Made by a program: the position numbers and the translations under genes. The notes beneath the pieces are model-generated. The model did not search any database. It was given only the letters and a program-made list of their open reading frames with translations, and was not told the DNA's origin. A stretch of DNA of 64,000 bases, from the NCBI GenBank assembly GCA_035634255.1, contig DASQDI010000033.1, positions 5,982 to 69,981 on the forward strand. The letters are read 5' to 3'. This DNA comes from DATLMR01 sp035634255. Lineage in GTDB: Bacteria; Acidobacteriota; Blastocatellia; UBA7656. The number at the start of each line of letters is the position of its first letter. Position 1 is the first letter of the stretch. Shown one piece after another: positions 18,747-27,568 of the stretch.

Positions 18747-18790
18747 GTGGAGCCTTGCAGTGAAATATAGCCTCCCCAGAGGAAAGATAA

Positions 18791-20587
18791 ATGAACAAAA
18801 TAATCGCATTTTCTCTGCTCATTGCCCTGCTCCTGCTCGGGGCGTGTCAGACGAGGCCGGGGTCCGGCCCGGTGTCGGGCACCCCGAACCCGCCATTCGA
18901 AGGCGAGGTCCCGGAAGACGCCTACCTCAACGGGGCGGAGCCCGGAGTCCACGGCGGGACTCTGGTCATGGCCCTGGCGTCGAACCCGAAATCTTTCAAC
19001 CCCGTCACCGAGAGCGACACCAACACCGCCTGGATAATAAACGGCCCCATATACCGAGGGCTCGTCGATTACGACAACTACGAGCAGAAAGACATACCCG
19101 CGCTCGCGAAGAGTTGGGAGGCTTCTCCCGACGGCCTGACCTGGACCTTCAACCTCAGGAAGGGCGTGAGGTGGTCCGACGGCGTTCCCTTCACCGCCGA
19201 CGATGTCATGTTCACCTACCAGGTGACGTTCGACCCGAGGGAGGAGGCCGCCGCCGCGAGCTCGTTCACCCAGTCGGACGGGTCGTACCCGGCGGTGGAG
19301 AAGGTCGATGACTACACCGTGAGGTTCAGGCTGAAGGAGCCGAACGCCATTTTCGTAGCCGCGTCCAACAGCGTCTACATCGTCCCGAAACACAAGCTCG
19401 ACGCCGCCTACAAGTCGGGCAACTTCCGCACGACCCTCTCCGTGAGCGCCGATCCGAAAGACATCGTGAGCGTCGGCCCCTACCGGCTCTCCTCGTTCAC
19501 GGCGGACCAGCGCGTGGTGCTGGAGCGCAACCCTTACTTCTGGAAAGTCGACAGCAAGAACCAGAGGCTGCCTTACATAGACCGGGTCATATTTCAGATC
19601 GTGCCCGACTTCAACACGGCCTCGCTCAAGTTCCAGAACGGCGAGACGGACATGATCACCTCGATCAGCCCCGACGCGGTCGACGTGCTCAAGCAGGGGG
19701 AGGCGTCGCAGGATTACAGGATCATCGACCTCGGCCCGTCCATGAATCTGAATAACCTGATCTTCAATCAGGACATGGGCAAGGACAAGCAGGGCAAGCC
19801 CTACGTCGACCCGGTCAAGCTGAAGTGGTTTCGCGACGTGAAGTTCAGGCAGGCCGTGTCCTACGCACTCGACCGCGACGCGATGGTGCGCACGGCCTTC
19901 CAGGGCAGGGGCGTGCCCGTCTATGGCTTCGACTCCCCGACCAACAAGGTCTGGTACACCGACTCCGTGATGAAGTACCCTTACGACCCGGAGAAGGCCA
20001 AAGGGATGCTCAAAGAGATCGGCATCCTCGACCGCAACGGCGACGGCATAGCCGAAGACTCCGAGGGGAACCCGATCAGGTTCAACCTGCACACGAACTC
20101 GAACCGCCCCTACAGGGTCAACATCGGGACCATGATAAAAGACAACCTCGCGAAGGTCGGGATCGACGTTAACTTCCAGCCGCTCGAAGGCAACGTCGTG
20201 TCCGACAAGCTGAACACGACGCGCGATTTCGACGCGATCAACCTCGGCTGGCAGTCGTCGTACCCGCCCGACCCGATCCTTGCCAAGAACGTCCTTCTCC
20301 CGAGCGGGCGCAACTACTACGCCTACCCCGGACAGACGACCCCTTCGACCGACTGGGAGAAGCAGCTCGAAGAGAAGATCAACCTCACCTCGCGCACGAT
20401 GGACCTGGCCGAGCGGCAGAGGCACTACTGGGACGCGATGCGCATATGGACGGAGTACCTGCCGGAGATCGAGCTGGCCGTGCCGAACTTTTTCGTGGGG
20501 GCCAAGAACCGCGTCGGCAACCTGAAGCCGTCGCCCCTTGCCAACTACACCTACTGGAATATCGAAGAGCTTTTCTTCACGAAGTGA
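18791..20587 (+). CDS. Peptide/nickel-type ABC transporter substrate-binding lipoprotein
   Basis: A 598-residue family 5 extracellular solute-binding protein. The signal ends in a lipobox (LLLLGAC), placing it on the outer face of the inner membrane. Family blocks are clear: GGTLVMALASNPKSFNP, LAKSWEASPDGLTWTFNLRKGVRWSDGVPFTADDV, NPYFWK, and the LTSRTMDLAERQRHYWDAM region. The typical ligands are oligopeptides, dipeptides or nickel; the ligand here cannot be told. The two permease genes follow at once. A strong promoter lies upstream. Confidence 0.93.
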   Translation: MNKIIAFSLLIALLLLGACQTRPGSGPVSGTPNPPFEGEVPEDAYLNGAEPGVHGGTLVMALASNPKSFNPVTESDTNTAWIINGPIYRGLVDYDNYEQKDIPALAKSWEASPDGLTWTFNLRKGVRWSDGVPFTADDVMFTYQVTFDPREEAAAASSFTQSDGSYPAVEKVDDYTVRFRLKEPNAIFVAASNSVYIVPKHKLDAAYKSGNFRTTLSVSADPKDIVSVGPYRLSSFTADQRVVLERNPYFWKVDSKNQRLPYIDRVIFQIVPDFNTASLKFQNGETDMITSISPDAVDVLKQGEASQDYRIIDLGPSMNLNNLIFNQDMGKDKQGKPYVDPVKLKWFRDVKFRQAVSYALDRDAMVRTAFQGRGVPVYGFDSPTNKVWYTDSVMKYPYDPEKAKGMLKEIGILDRNGDGIAEDSEGNPIRFNLHTNSNRPYRVNIGTMIKDNLAKVGIDVNFQPLEGNVVSDKLNTTRDFDAINLGWQSSYPPDPILAKNVLLPSGRNYYAYPGQTTPSTDWEKQLEEKINLTSRTMDLAERQRHYWDAMRIWTEYLPEIELAVPNFFVGAKNRVGNLKPSPLANYTYWNIEELFFTK

Positions 20588-20654
20588 TCGTAATGGTCCG
20601 CGGGCCGGAAGGCGACGACTCCGGCCCGCGGGCGCCGGGCTTCCGCCCTACGCT

Positions 20655-21632
20655 ATGAAAGTCTTTTTAATAAGAAGAGTGCTCGCGCTGATCCCCCTCC
20701 TGCTGATGGTCACCTTCATCGCGCAAGCCCTCCTCGTCTGGTCCCCCGGAAGCTACCTGAGCACCATCGCCAACAGCCCCTCGGTGTCGGAAGAGCTGCT
20801 CGCGCTCCTCAAGAAGCAGTACCACCTCGAGAGCGAGAACGTCTTCGTGCGCTACTGGTACTGGCTCAGCCAGGCGTTGCAGGGGAACTTCGGCTATTCG
20901 TTCAAGTTCAGGACCCCGGTCTGGTCGCTCATCTGGGAGCGCCTCTTTAACACCCTGCTGCTGGCCGTCTCCGCGCTCGCGATCTCGTGGGGGCTGGCGA
21001 TCCCGTTAGGCATGCTCGCGGCGGTCAAGCGCAACACGTGGGTGGACCGGGTCACGGGGCTGATCTCGTTCGCGGGCCTCTCCATCCCGTCGGTCTTCTT
21101 CTCCCTGCTCATGCTCTTGTTCGCGGCAAAGACCGGGTGGTTCCCGACCGGGGGCATACACGACCAAACCTACTGGGACGATTTCACGCCCCTGCAAAAA
21201 GTGGTCGACACCCTCTGGCACCTCGCGCTCCCGGCCTTCGTGCTCGGGAGCATCGGCCTCGCCCAGTATATGAGGCAGATGCGGAGCGAGATGATCGAGA
21301 CGCTGGCGGCGGACTACATCCGCACGGCCAGGGCCAAGGGCCTCAGCCAGTGGCGCGTGCTCTTCCGCCACGCGCTCGGCAACGCGATCAACCCCCTCGT
21401 CACCCTATTCGGGTTCTCGCTCGCCTACCTGCTGACCGGCTCGGTGCTGACGGAGGTCGTCTTCTCCTGGCCGGGGATGGGCAGGCTCACGGTACAGGCC
21501 CTTCTCGAAAAGGACGAGCCTCTGGTTATGGCGTCGGTCGTTCTGCTGACGATCATGCTGGCGCTCGGCTCGCTGATTTCCGACATACTGCTCGCGCTCA
21601 TCGACCCGAGGATAAGGCTCGAAGGCCAATGA
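20655..21632 (+). CDS. Peptide ABC transporter permease, DppB/OppB type
   Basis: The ATG at 20655 starts the typical DppB sequence (MKVFLIRRVLALIPLLLMV). The open frame runs further upstream, but that part overlaps the preceding gene. The 325-residue protein has six predicted membrane helices and the ABC permease EAA loop (DYIRTARAKGLSQWRVLFRHALGNAI). An N-terminal extracytoplasmic loop follows TM1, as usual. The last bases overlap the next permease (ATGA), showing translational coupling. Confidence 0.93.
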   Translation: MKVFLIRRVLALIPLLLMVTFIAQALLVWSPGSYLSTIANSPSVSEELLALLKKQYHLESENVFVRYWYWLSQALQGNFGYSFKFRTPVWSLIWERLFNTLLLAVSALAISWGLAIPLGMLAAVKRNTWVDRVTGLISFAGLSIPSVFFSLLMLLFAAKTGWFPTGGIHDQTYWDDFTPLQKVVDTLWHLALPAFVLGSIGLAQYMRQMRSEMIETLAADYIRTARAKGLSQWRVLFRHALGNAINPLVTLFGFSLAYLLTGSVLTEVVFSWPGMGRLTVQALLEKDEPLVMASVVLLTIMLALGSLISDILLALIDPRIRLEGQ

Positions 21633-22873
21633 AGGACGAAGAAGAGAGATTGATCGAAGAGAGCCCCGAAGGGCGGGAGAGGCTCGCCGAGAAGGGCGGG
21701 GGCGAGCCCGTGCTCAGGACCCTGCCCGACCCCGGGGCCGGGGCAGCGCCCGCCCCCCCCGCCCCCGGAGCCGCGCCCCGCCGCGCGGTCGAAAGCCGCT
21801 CCCCGTGGCAGATCCTTTGGAGGAAGCTGAGGCGCAACCGGGGCGCTATGGCCGCGCTCGTCGTCCTCGCGGTCCTCTACCTCGGGTCGATACTCGCGGG
21901 CTTCATCTCGCCCTACTCCTACGAGCACGTCCACAGCGAGTACGGCTTTCACCCGCCGATGCTCGGCCGCGTGAGGGTGTTCGACGAGCGGGGGGGCCTC
22001 ACGCGCCCCTTCGTCTACGGCATATCGATCACGAACGAAACGTCGAAGGGCTACCTTGGCTACTCGGAGGACACGGGCAGGAGGTATCCCATCCGCTTCT
22101 TCGTGCGGGGGGACGAGTACACCATCCTGTGGATCGTCAGGTCGAACGTCCACCTGTTCGGGGTCGACGAGCCGGGCCTCTTCTTCCCGTTCGGCTCCGA
22201 CCTGTTCGGGCGAGACGTGTTCTCGCGGATAATGTACGGCTCTCAGGTCTCCCTGTCGGTCGGCATCATCGGGATATTGATCTCCACTATAATAGGCATG
22301 CTCGTCGGCGGGCTGGCCGGGTATTACGGCGGCGTGACGGACTTCATCTCGATGCGCACGGTCGAGGTCATACTCGCGATCCCGAGCCTCTATTTCGTGC
22401 TGATCCTGCGCGGCGCTTTCGGGAGCGACCTCACCTCGACGCAGTCTTACATACTCATAGTCGTCATCCTCTCCTTCGTCGGCTGGGCCTCCGAGGCGCG
22501 GGTCATACGGGGCATGGTGCTCGGGCTCAAAGAGCAGGAGTACATACTGGCGGCGCGCGCCCTCGGCTTCAGCAGGGCGAGGATCATCATCAACCACATA
22601 CTGCCGAACACCGTCTCGTTCGTCATAGTGACCGCGACGCTGAGCGTGCCTTTTTACATCCTGAGCGAGGTGGCGCTCTCGTTCCTCGGGATAGGGATAC
22701 AGGAGCCCGACCCGAGCTGGGGCAACATGCTGACGGCGGCCCAGAACGTGGCCTACCTCGAAAACTTCACCTGGATACTCGTGCCGGGCGTCTTCATCTT
22801 CGTGACCGTGATGGCCTGGAACTTTCTCGGCGACGGCCTGCGCGACGCCTCCGACCCGCGCACCCTGAATTGA
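21629..22873 (+). CDS. Peptide ABC transporter permease, DppC/OppC type
   Basis: The ATG at 21629 overlaps the stop of the DppB gene by four bases. The 414-residue protein has a cytoplasmic N-terminal tail of about 65 residues rich in Glu, Gly, Pro and Ala, longer than usual. A first helix (MAALVVLAVLYLGSILAGF), a long extracytoplasmic segment of about 90 residues, and a second set of helices with the EAA loop (EYILAARALGFSRARIIINHILPN) follow. It pairs with the DppB gene. No ABC ATPase genes follow, so they must be supplied from elsewhere in the genome. Confidence 0.92.
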   Translation: MKDEEERLIEESPEGRERLAEKGGGEPVLRTLPDPGAGAAPAPPAPGAAPRRAVESRSPWQILWRKLRRNRGAMAALVVLAVLYLGSILAGFISPYSYEHVHSEYGFHPPMLGRVRVFDERGGLTRPFVYGISITNETSKGYLGYSEDTGRRYPIRFFVRGDEYTILWIVRSNVHLFGVDEPGLFFPFGSDLFGRDVFSRIMYGSQVSLSVGIIGILISTIIGMLVGGLAGYYGGVTDFISMRTVEVILAIPSLYFVLILRGAFGSDLTSTQSYILIVVILSFVGWASEARVIRGMVLGLKEQEYILAARALGFSRARIIINHILPNTVSFVIVTATLSVPFYILSEVALSFLGIGIQEPDPSWGNMLTAAQNVAYLENFTWILVPGVFIFVTVMAWNFLGDGLRDASDPRTLN

Positions 22874-22922
22874 GCGCTCTGAATTGAGCACCCTGAATTG
22901 AGCGCTCTGAATTGAGCGCCCT
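22867..22922. repeat. Tandem repeat, four 14-bp units, at the dppC stop
   Basis: Units read GAATTGAGCGCTCT, GAATTGAGCACCCT, GAATTGAGCGCTCT and GAATTGAGCGCCCT. The first unit contains the dppC stop codon, so the array probably arose by duplication of the gene end. Units 1 and 3 are identical. Confidence 0.85.
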
Positions 22923-23043
22923 GGGTGGGCTCCGGCCGCCCCGACTCAAAGCCGGTGGCCTGAAGCGGCAAATTCCGGTAACATCAGCGGTCTGGTGAGA
23001 GGTGATAGAAGTGCGGGGCCATAAGCTGTAATCTATAGTCATA

Positions 23044-23334
23044 ATGCAAGAGCGCAGGGTAACGATCTCGAACCGCCTCGGGCTGCACGCGCGCGCCGCG
23101 GCCCAACTGGTGCGCCGCGCGGGGCAGTTCACGAGCACGGTCGAGCTGATGCGCCAGGACACGCTCCAGACGGCCGACGGGAAGTCGATACTGAGCGTGC
23201 TGCTGCTGGCCGCCTCGCGCGGCACGGCCCTCTTCATCAGGACCGACGGCCCCGACGAAGAGCGCGCGGCCGACGAGCTGGTCGAGCTGGTCGAGAGCAA
23301 GTTCGGGGAGGAGACTTCAGATGGCCTCTTCTAA
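23044..23334 (+). CDS. ptsH: HPr phosphocarrier protein of the PTS
   Basis: A 96-residue protein with the HPr active site LGLHARAAA, in which His is phosphorylated by enzyme I, and a GKSILSVLLLAA segment, which holds the regulatory serine seen in Gram-positive and many other HPr proteins. The presence of that serine suggests control by an HPr kinase, but no hprK gene is in the window. It overlaps ptsI by 14 bases. No sugar-specific EII gene lies nearby, so the pair may serve regulation rather than sugar import. Confidence 0.93.
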   Translation: MQERRVTISNRLGLHARAAAQLVRRAGQFTSTVELMRQDTLQTADGKSILSVLLLAASRGTALFIRTDGPDEERAADELVELVESKFGEETSDGLF

Positions 23335-25111
23335 GGTCCGCTCGCGCGACATCAAGCTGGCCGGGCTCGCGGCCTCGCCCGGAATCAGCGTCGGGAGGGC
23401 GCTCAGGCTGGACGAGCGCGGCCGCCACCAGTTCTATTACTTCGAGATCTCGCCCACGCAGACGCGGGCGGAGATCCGCCGCCTCCGCGAAGCCTTGCGC
23501 GAGGCCCGCGAGCAGTTGAAAGAGATCAAGGTCAGGCTCGCCCGCGAGCTCGGCTACGAGCACTCCTACATACTCGACGCGCACCTGCTGATGCTCGAAG
23601 ACAAGAACCTGCTCGGGGAGCTGGAGCAGGAGATTCGCACCCGAAAAGTGAATGCCGAATGGGCCGTCCGCTCCGTCACCGACCGCGTGGTCAAGGCCTA
23701 CAAGCAGGTCAAGGACGTATACCTGCGCGAGCGCGCTTCCGACATCGAAGACGTGTCGGCGCGCCTGCTCACGGTGCTATCGGGCCGCACGAAATTCGCC
23801 TTCTCCGCCCTGGACGAGGACGTTATCATAGTCGCCGAAGACATATGGCCATCGACCGTAGCCGAGCTGGACTTCAACCGCGTGCTCGGGTTCGCGACCG
23901 ACGGGGGGGGCATGACTTCGCACTCGGCCATCATCGCCCGCGCGCTCGGGATCCCCGCCTGCGTCGGGCTGCACGACGTGACCCGCCGCGTGAAGACGAA
24001 CGACCCCATGATCCTGGACGGCGAGTCGGGCGAGGTCATCATCCGCCCCACGAAACCGCTCCTGCGGTCTTACCTCGAAAGGCGCGACCTTAAGGCGAGG
24101 CAGCGCCCGGTCCGCGGGGCCGACACGGCCCGGCCGGCGGAGACCCTCGACGGCACGCGCCTGACCCTGCGCGCCAACGTCGAGCTGCCCACCGAGGTAG
24201 ATTCGCTCGCGCTGTTCGGGGCCGAGGGCATCGGCCTTTATCGCTCGGAGTTCATGTTCCTGAACCGCCTGCCGGAGCTTCCGGGCGAGGAGGAGCAGTA
24301 CGCGGTCTACCGGAGGCTCGCCGAGGCCGCGGGCGCGGCGGGCGCGAGCATCCGCGTCTTCGACCTCGGGGGCGACAAGCTCTCCCTCGAAGGGTTCGAG
24401 CAGGAGCAGAATTCCGCCCTCGGCCTGCGCGCCATACGCCTCGCCCTTAAAGTCGAGGACATATTCCGCACGCAGCTTCGCGCCATCCTGCGGGCCAACC
24501 GGGAAGGCAACCTCCGCGTCGTGCTCCCGCTCATCAGCACGATCACCGAGCTGCGCGAGGCCAAGCGCATAATCGAGGAGGTCAAAAGCGAGATGGCCGA
24601 TAGCCAGGTCGAGCACAACGCGCGGCTGCCCATCGGCGTGATGATAGAGGTGCCCGCCGCGGCCATGCTCGCGGACCTCTTCGCGCGCGAGGCGGACTTC
24701 TTAAGCATCGGGACCAACGACCTGATCCAGTACCTTCTCGCGGTGGACCGCACGAACGAAAACGTCGCGCACCTGTACCAGCCCTTACACCCGGCGGTCC
24801 TCCGCACCCTCGCCTACATCGTGCGGACGGCCCAGGCCGAGGGCGTGCCGCTTGAGCTGTGCGGGGAGATGGCGGCGGACCCGATCCATGCCATAGCCCT
24901 GGTCGGGCTCGGGGTTAGGACCCTGAGCCTGACGCCCGCATCGATCCCCCTGGTCAAGAATGCCATCCGGTCCATCGACATCAGCCGCGTGCGCTCGCTG
25001 ATGAGCGACGCGATGAAGCTCGCCTCCTCGGACGAAGTCGAAGAGATGCTCGCGAGGGAACTGCCTCGGCAGGCCCCGCAGTTCTTCGCCGCATGGTCCG
25101 CGCAGAGTTAG
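23321..25111 (+). CDS. ptsI: Phosphoenolpyruvate-protein phosphotransferase (enzyme I)
   Basis: Transfers phosphate from PEP to HPr. The 596 residues show an N-terminal coiled helical domain, the phospho-histidine site in GGMTSHSAIIARALGIPA, and the PEP-binding barrel with GIGLYRSEFMFL, LRAIRLAL, MIEVPAAAMLADLFA, FLSIGTNDLIQYLLAVDR and the catalytic ELCGEMAAD. Length and motifs are those of a standard EI. It is translated with ptsH through a 14-base overlap. Confidence 0.95.
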   Translation: MASSKVRSRDIKLAGLAASPGISVGRALRLDERGRHQFYYFEISPTQTRAEIRRLREALREAREQLKEIKVRLARELGYEHSYILDAHLLMLEDKNLLGELEQEIRTRKVNAEWAVRSVTDRVVKAYKQVKDVYLRERASDIEDVSARLLTVLSGRTKFAFSALDEDVIIVAEDIWPSTVAELDFNRVLGFATDGGGMTSHSAIIARALGIPACVGLHDVTRRVKTNDPMILDGESGEVIIRPTKPLLRSYLERRDLKARQRPVRGADTARPAETLDGTRLTLRANVELPTEVDSLALFGAEGIGLYRSEFMFLNRLPELPGEEEQYAVYRRLAEAAGAAGASIRVFDLGGDKLSLEGFEQEQNSALGLRAIRLALKVEDIFRTQLRAILRANREGNLRVVLPLISTITELREAKRIIEEVKSEMADSQVEHNARLPIGVMIEVPAAAMLADLFAREADFLSIGTNDLIQYLLAVDRTNENVAHLYQPLHPAVLRTLAYIVRTAQAEGVPLELCGEMAADPIHAIALVGLGVRTLSLTPASIPLVKNAIRSIDISRVRSLMSDAMKLASSDEVEEMLARELPRQAPQFFAAWSAQS

Positions 25112-25425
25112 GGTGAACCTCAGAGCGGCCTGACGACCCGCGCGCCGGGGACCGCGAAGTGAGTTCCAGATGCTTCGTTGAAAGTCACGCGCGACGCCGC
25201 CGGTTATCATGCCGCTCCCCTCCGAAGGTCACTAAGGCCCCACGGACAATTCGGTCTCGGAGCAGATGTCCCTAAAAAAATCATTTTGATTGAAGCTCAT
25301 CAGTTTGACTTAATGATCCGCCCGGTCTGAGCTAACAGATTCAAGGTTTAGGCGATAGGCCCCGCTGGAATGGAAGTTGCCTCTCTGGTAGCCGCAATGA
25401 ATACGCGGCGTCTGGAGATAAGGGC
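25112..25425. other. Intergenic region of 314 bp upstream of the subtilase
   Basis: The region is visibly less GC-rich than the genes around it. It contains no supported ORF. The final stretch before the ATG has GGAGATAAGGGC, a ribosome-binding site. The leader of the subtilase gene probably starts within it, but I could not assign a firm promoter. Confidence 0.5.
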
Positions 25426-27444
25426 ATGACAGGTAACGGCAAGCTGACCGCGAACAACAGGCGGACAATTTCTCTCGCGTTGGTCCTCTGCTTTTTTGTC
25501 GGCTTTACGCAATTCGGCAGGGCCTCGGTAGAAAGCAGTGCCGGCATGCCGGGTGCGGATGGATCTCACGACTACAAGCTGTCTCAAGACCTGCGGGACC
25601 GGTTGCGCTCAATACCCCGACCGAGGCTCGAGTCCGGGGATGCGGGTCTCCAAGGGGGGGACCGCGTCAGGGTCATTCTTCAGTTGAAAGGCAAAAGGCG
25701 CGCCCGGATCGACGCCCTGCTGAATGACGAAAGCGTCTCGTCGGTGGGTGAGCTTCGGAGCTTCAACTCAAGGATCGTCGAGCTGCCAGTCGGCAAGCTG
25801 CGCCGCATCGCCGCCTCCGATGACGTTACTTACATTTCACCCGACAGGGAGCTACAGGCCCTGGGTCACATCGAGGTCCAGACCGGCATAAGTCAGATGC
25901 GGCAAAGCAGCGGCAACGGCGGCATAGAGGGCAAGGACATCGGGATTGCCATAGTAGACTCGGGCATCTACAAGGGCCACCACTCTCTCGGCGGGCGCAT
26001 AGAGGTGAAGCTGGACTTCACGGGCGCGGGCGTCACCGAAGAGGACCCTTACGGGCATGGCACTCACGTGGCCGCGATGGCTGCCGCCAGCGATCACGTT
26101 GTAGATGGGGCCTATAGCGGGGCCGCAATCGCTTCGAAGATAATCAACCTCCGTGTCCTCGACTCGCAAGGCAATGGCCTGTCGTCGGACCTGCTGAGGG
26201 CGCTTGATTGGATTCTGGCTCCAGTTGACGCTAACAAGCCGCTCGGAGAGAAGAACCACCAGAAGTACAGGATTCGGGTTGTAAACCTGAGCCTGGGCAC
26301 GCTGGCCGTTGATTCCTACGTGAACGACCCTCTGTGCCGCGCCGTGCGAAGGCTGGTCAACGCCGGGATCGTCGTCGTCGCGGCGGCGGGCAATAACGGC
26401 AAGGACAGCGAAGGCAACAAGCTCTACGGCCACATCCACTCGCCGGGCACCGAGCCTTCGGCGATCACCGTAGGCGCGGTCAACACTTTCGGCACCGACG
26501 CTCGCAGTGATGACGTAGTTGCCACTTACAGTTCGCGCGGGCCGACGCGCGGTTACTGGACCGATTCTATCGGCCTGAAGCACTACGACAACCTTATCAA
26601 GCCGGACCTGGTCGCCCCAGGTAATAAGATCATAGCCGCGATGTCGGACGGCAATGCGCTGGTGAGGGATTTCCCCTGGCTCAGGGCGAACGTGAGCACC
26701 AACCGTGCTCATGAGCAGATGGCCCTGAGCGGCACCTCAGTCGCGGCTCCTATCGTGTCCGGCGCGGCGGCGCTGATGCTACAAGCCAACCCGAAGCTCA
26801 CGCCTAATCTGGTCAAGGCGATACTGATGTACACGGCGCAGCCGATTGCCGGGTACGACATGTTCGAGCAGGGCACGGGAATGCTGAACGTCGAAGGGGC
26901 GGTGCGGCTGGCCAAACTGGTGCGCAACAACCTCACGAACAACACCCCTCTGGGCGCGCCATTGCTCATAAGTGCCACCCCTCCTACGCCGCAGACGACC
27001 ATAGCCGGGGAGACTTTCACCTGGGCACAGGGGATACTCGTCGATTACACGTACGCGACCGGGACTGAACTGATCACCAGCTATCAGAAGGTCTACGGGA
27101 CGGGGATGCTGCTGGGCGACGGCGTGATCGTGAGCAGCGGCATGTTGTTAGGCAATCGGCAGCTGATGTCTAGCGGCATGCTGCTGGGCAATAACATCCT
27201 GGTCAGCAACGGCATGCTCTTGGGCAACGGCTCGCCGCTTTTGAGCTGCGGGATGTTGCTCGGCAACGGCATGCTCTTAGGCAACGGGATGCTCCTGGGC
27301 AACGGAAGCATCAGGAGCGATGGCATGCTCTTAGGCAACGGCGAACTGTGGGGTGACGCTCAATTGCAATCGATGGCCGCGATGGTGGCCGGGGACGACA
27401 CGCCATCGATGCCCGTGATACCCGAGGACGGCGCGGAGCCATGA
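25426..27444 (+). CDS. Secreted S8 serine peptidase with GMLLGN-repeat tail
   Basis: A 672-residue subtilase. The signal peptide (ISLALVLCFFVGFTQFG) is followed by an I9-like propeptide (VRVILQLKGK to ISPDRELQALG). The peptidase domain has catalytic Asp178 (VDSGIYKGHH), His211 (GHGTHVAAMAA) and Ser438 (LSGTSVAAP), plus the oxyanion Asn region (VVAAAGNNG). After the domain, residues about 559-640 consist of eight short repeats of GMLLGN(N/G) separated by variable SSG/SNG-type links. They contain no cysteine pairs and no sorting motif. The tail could be a surface-attachment or self-assembly segment; its role is unknown. Confidence 0.93.
   Translation: MTGNGKLTANNRRTISLALVLCFFVGFTQFGRASVESSAGMPGADGSHDYKLSQDLRDRLRSIPRPRLESGDAGLQGGDRVRVILQLKGKRRARIDALLNDESVSSVGELRSFNSRIVELPVGKLRRIAASDDVTYISPDRELQALGHIEVQTGISQMRQSSGNGGIEGKDIGIAIVDSGIYKGHHSLGGRIEVKLDFTGAGVTEEDPYGHGTHVAAMAAASDHVVDGAYSGAAIASKIINLRVLDSQGNGLSSDLLRALDWILAPVDANKPLGEKNHQKYRIRVVNLSLGTLAVDSYVNDPLCRAVRRLVNAGIVVVAAAGNNGKDSEGNKLYGHIHSPGTEPSAITVGAVNTFGTDARSDDVVATYSSRGPTRGYWTDSIGLKHYDNLIKPDLVAPGNKIIAAMSDGNALVRDFPWLRANVSTNRAHEQMALSGTSVAAPIVSGAAALMLQANPKLTPNLVKAILMYTAQPIAGYDMFEQGTGMLNVEGAVRLAKLVRNNLTNNTPLGAPLLISATPPTPQTTIAGETFTWAQGILVDYTYATGTELITSYQKVYGTGMLLGDGVIVSSGMLLGNRQLMSSGMLLGNNILVSNGMLLGNGSPLLSCGMLLGNGMLLGNGMLLGNGSIRSDGMLLGNGELWGDAQLQSMAAMVAGDDTPSMPVIPEDGAEP
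27100..27342 (+). repeat. GMLLGN coding repeat in the subtilase gene
   Basis: Eight repeats of the hexapeptide GMLLG(N/D) are encoded here. Their codons vary (ctgctgggc, ttgttaggc, ctcttaggc, ctcctgggc), so the protein sequence is conserved more than the DNA. This argues for selection on the peptide rather than recent slippage. Confidence 0.85.
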
Positions 27445-27568
27445 TAAAGGGCCCTCGCTCGCAGGCACCTTGGCTCATGGAAGAATATGGGACCGGGCGA
27501 TAGCCAGTGACTCCGACTGCCGCCTGTTTCCGAACTTTAACGACGGATAATTTAATCGAGAAGACTTG

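Noticed and set aside
22867..22922. CRISPR array
   Set aside because: 14-bp units without spacers; a simple tandem repeat.
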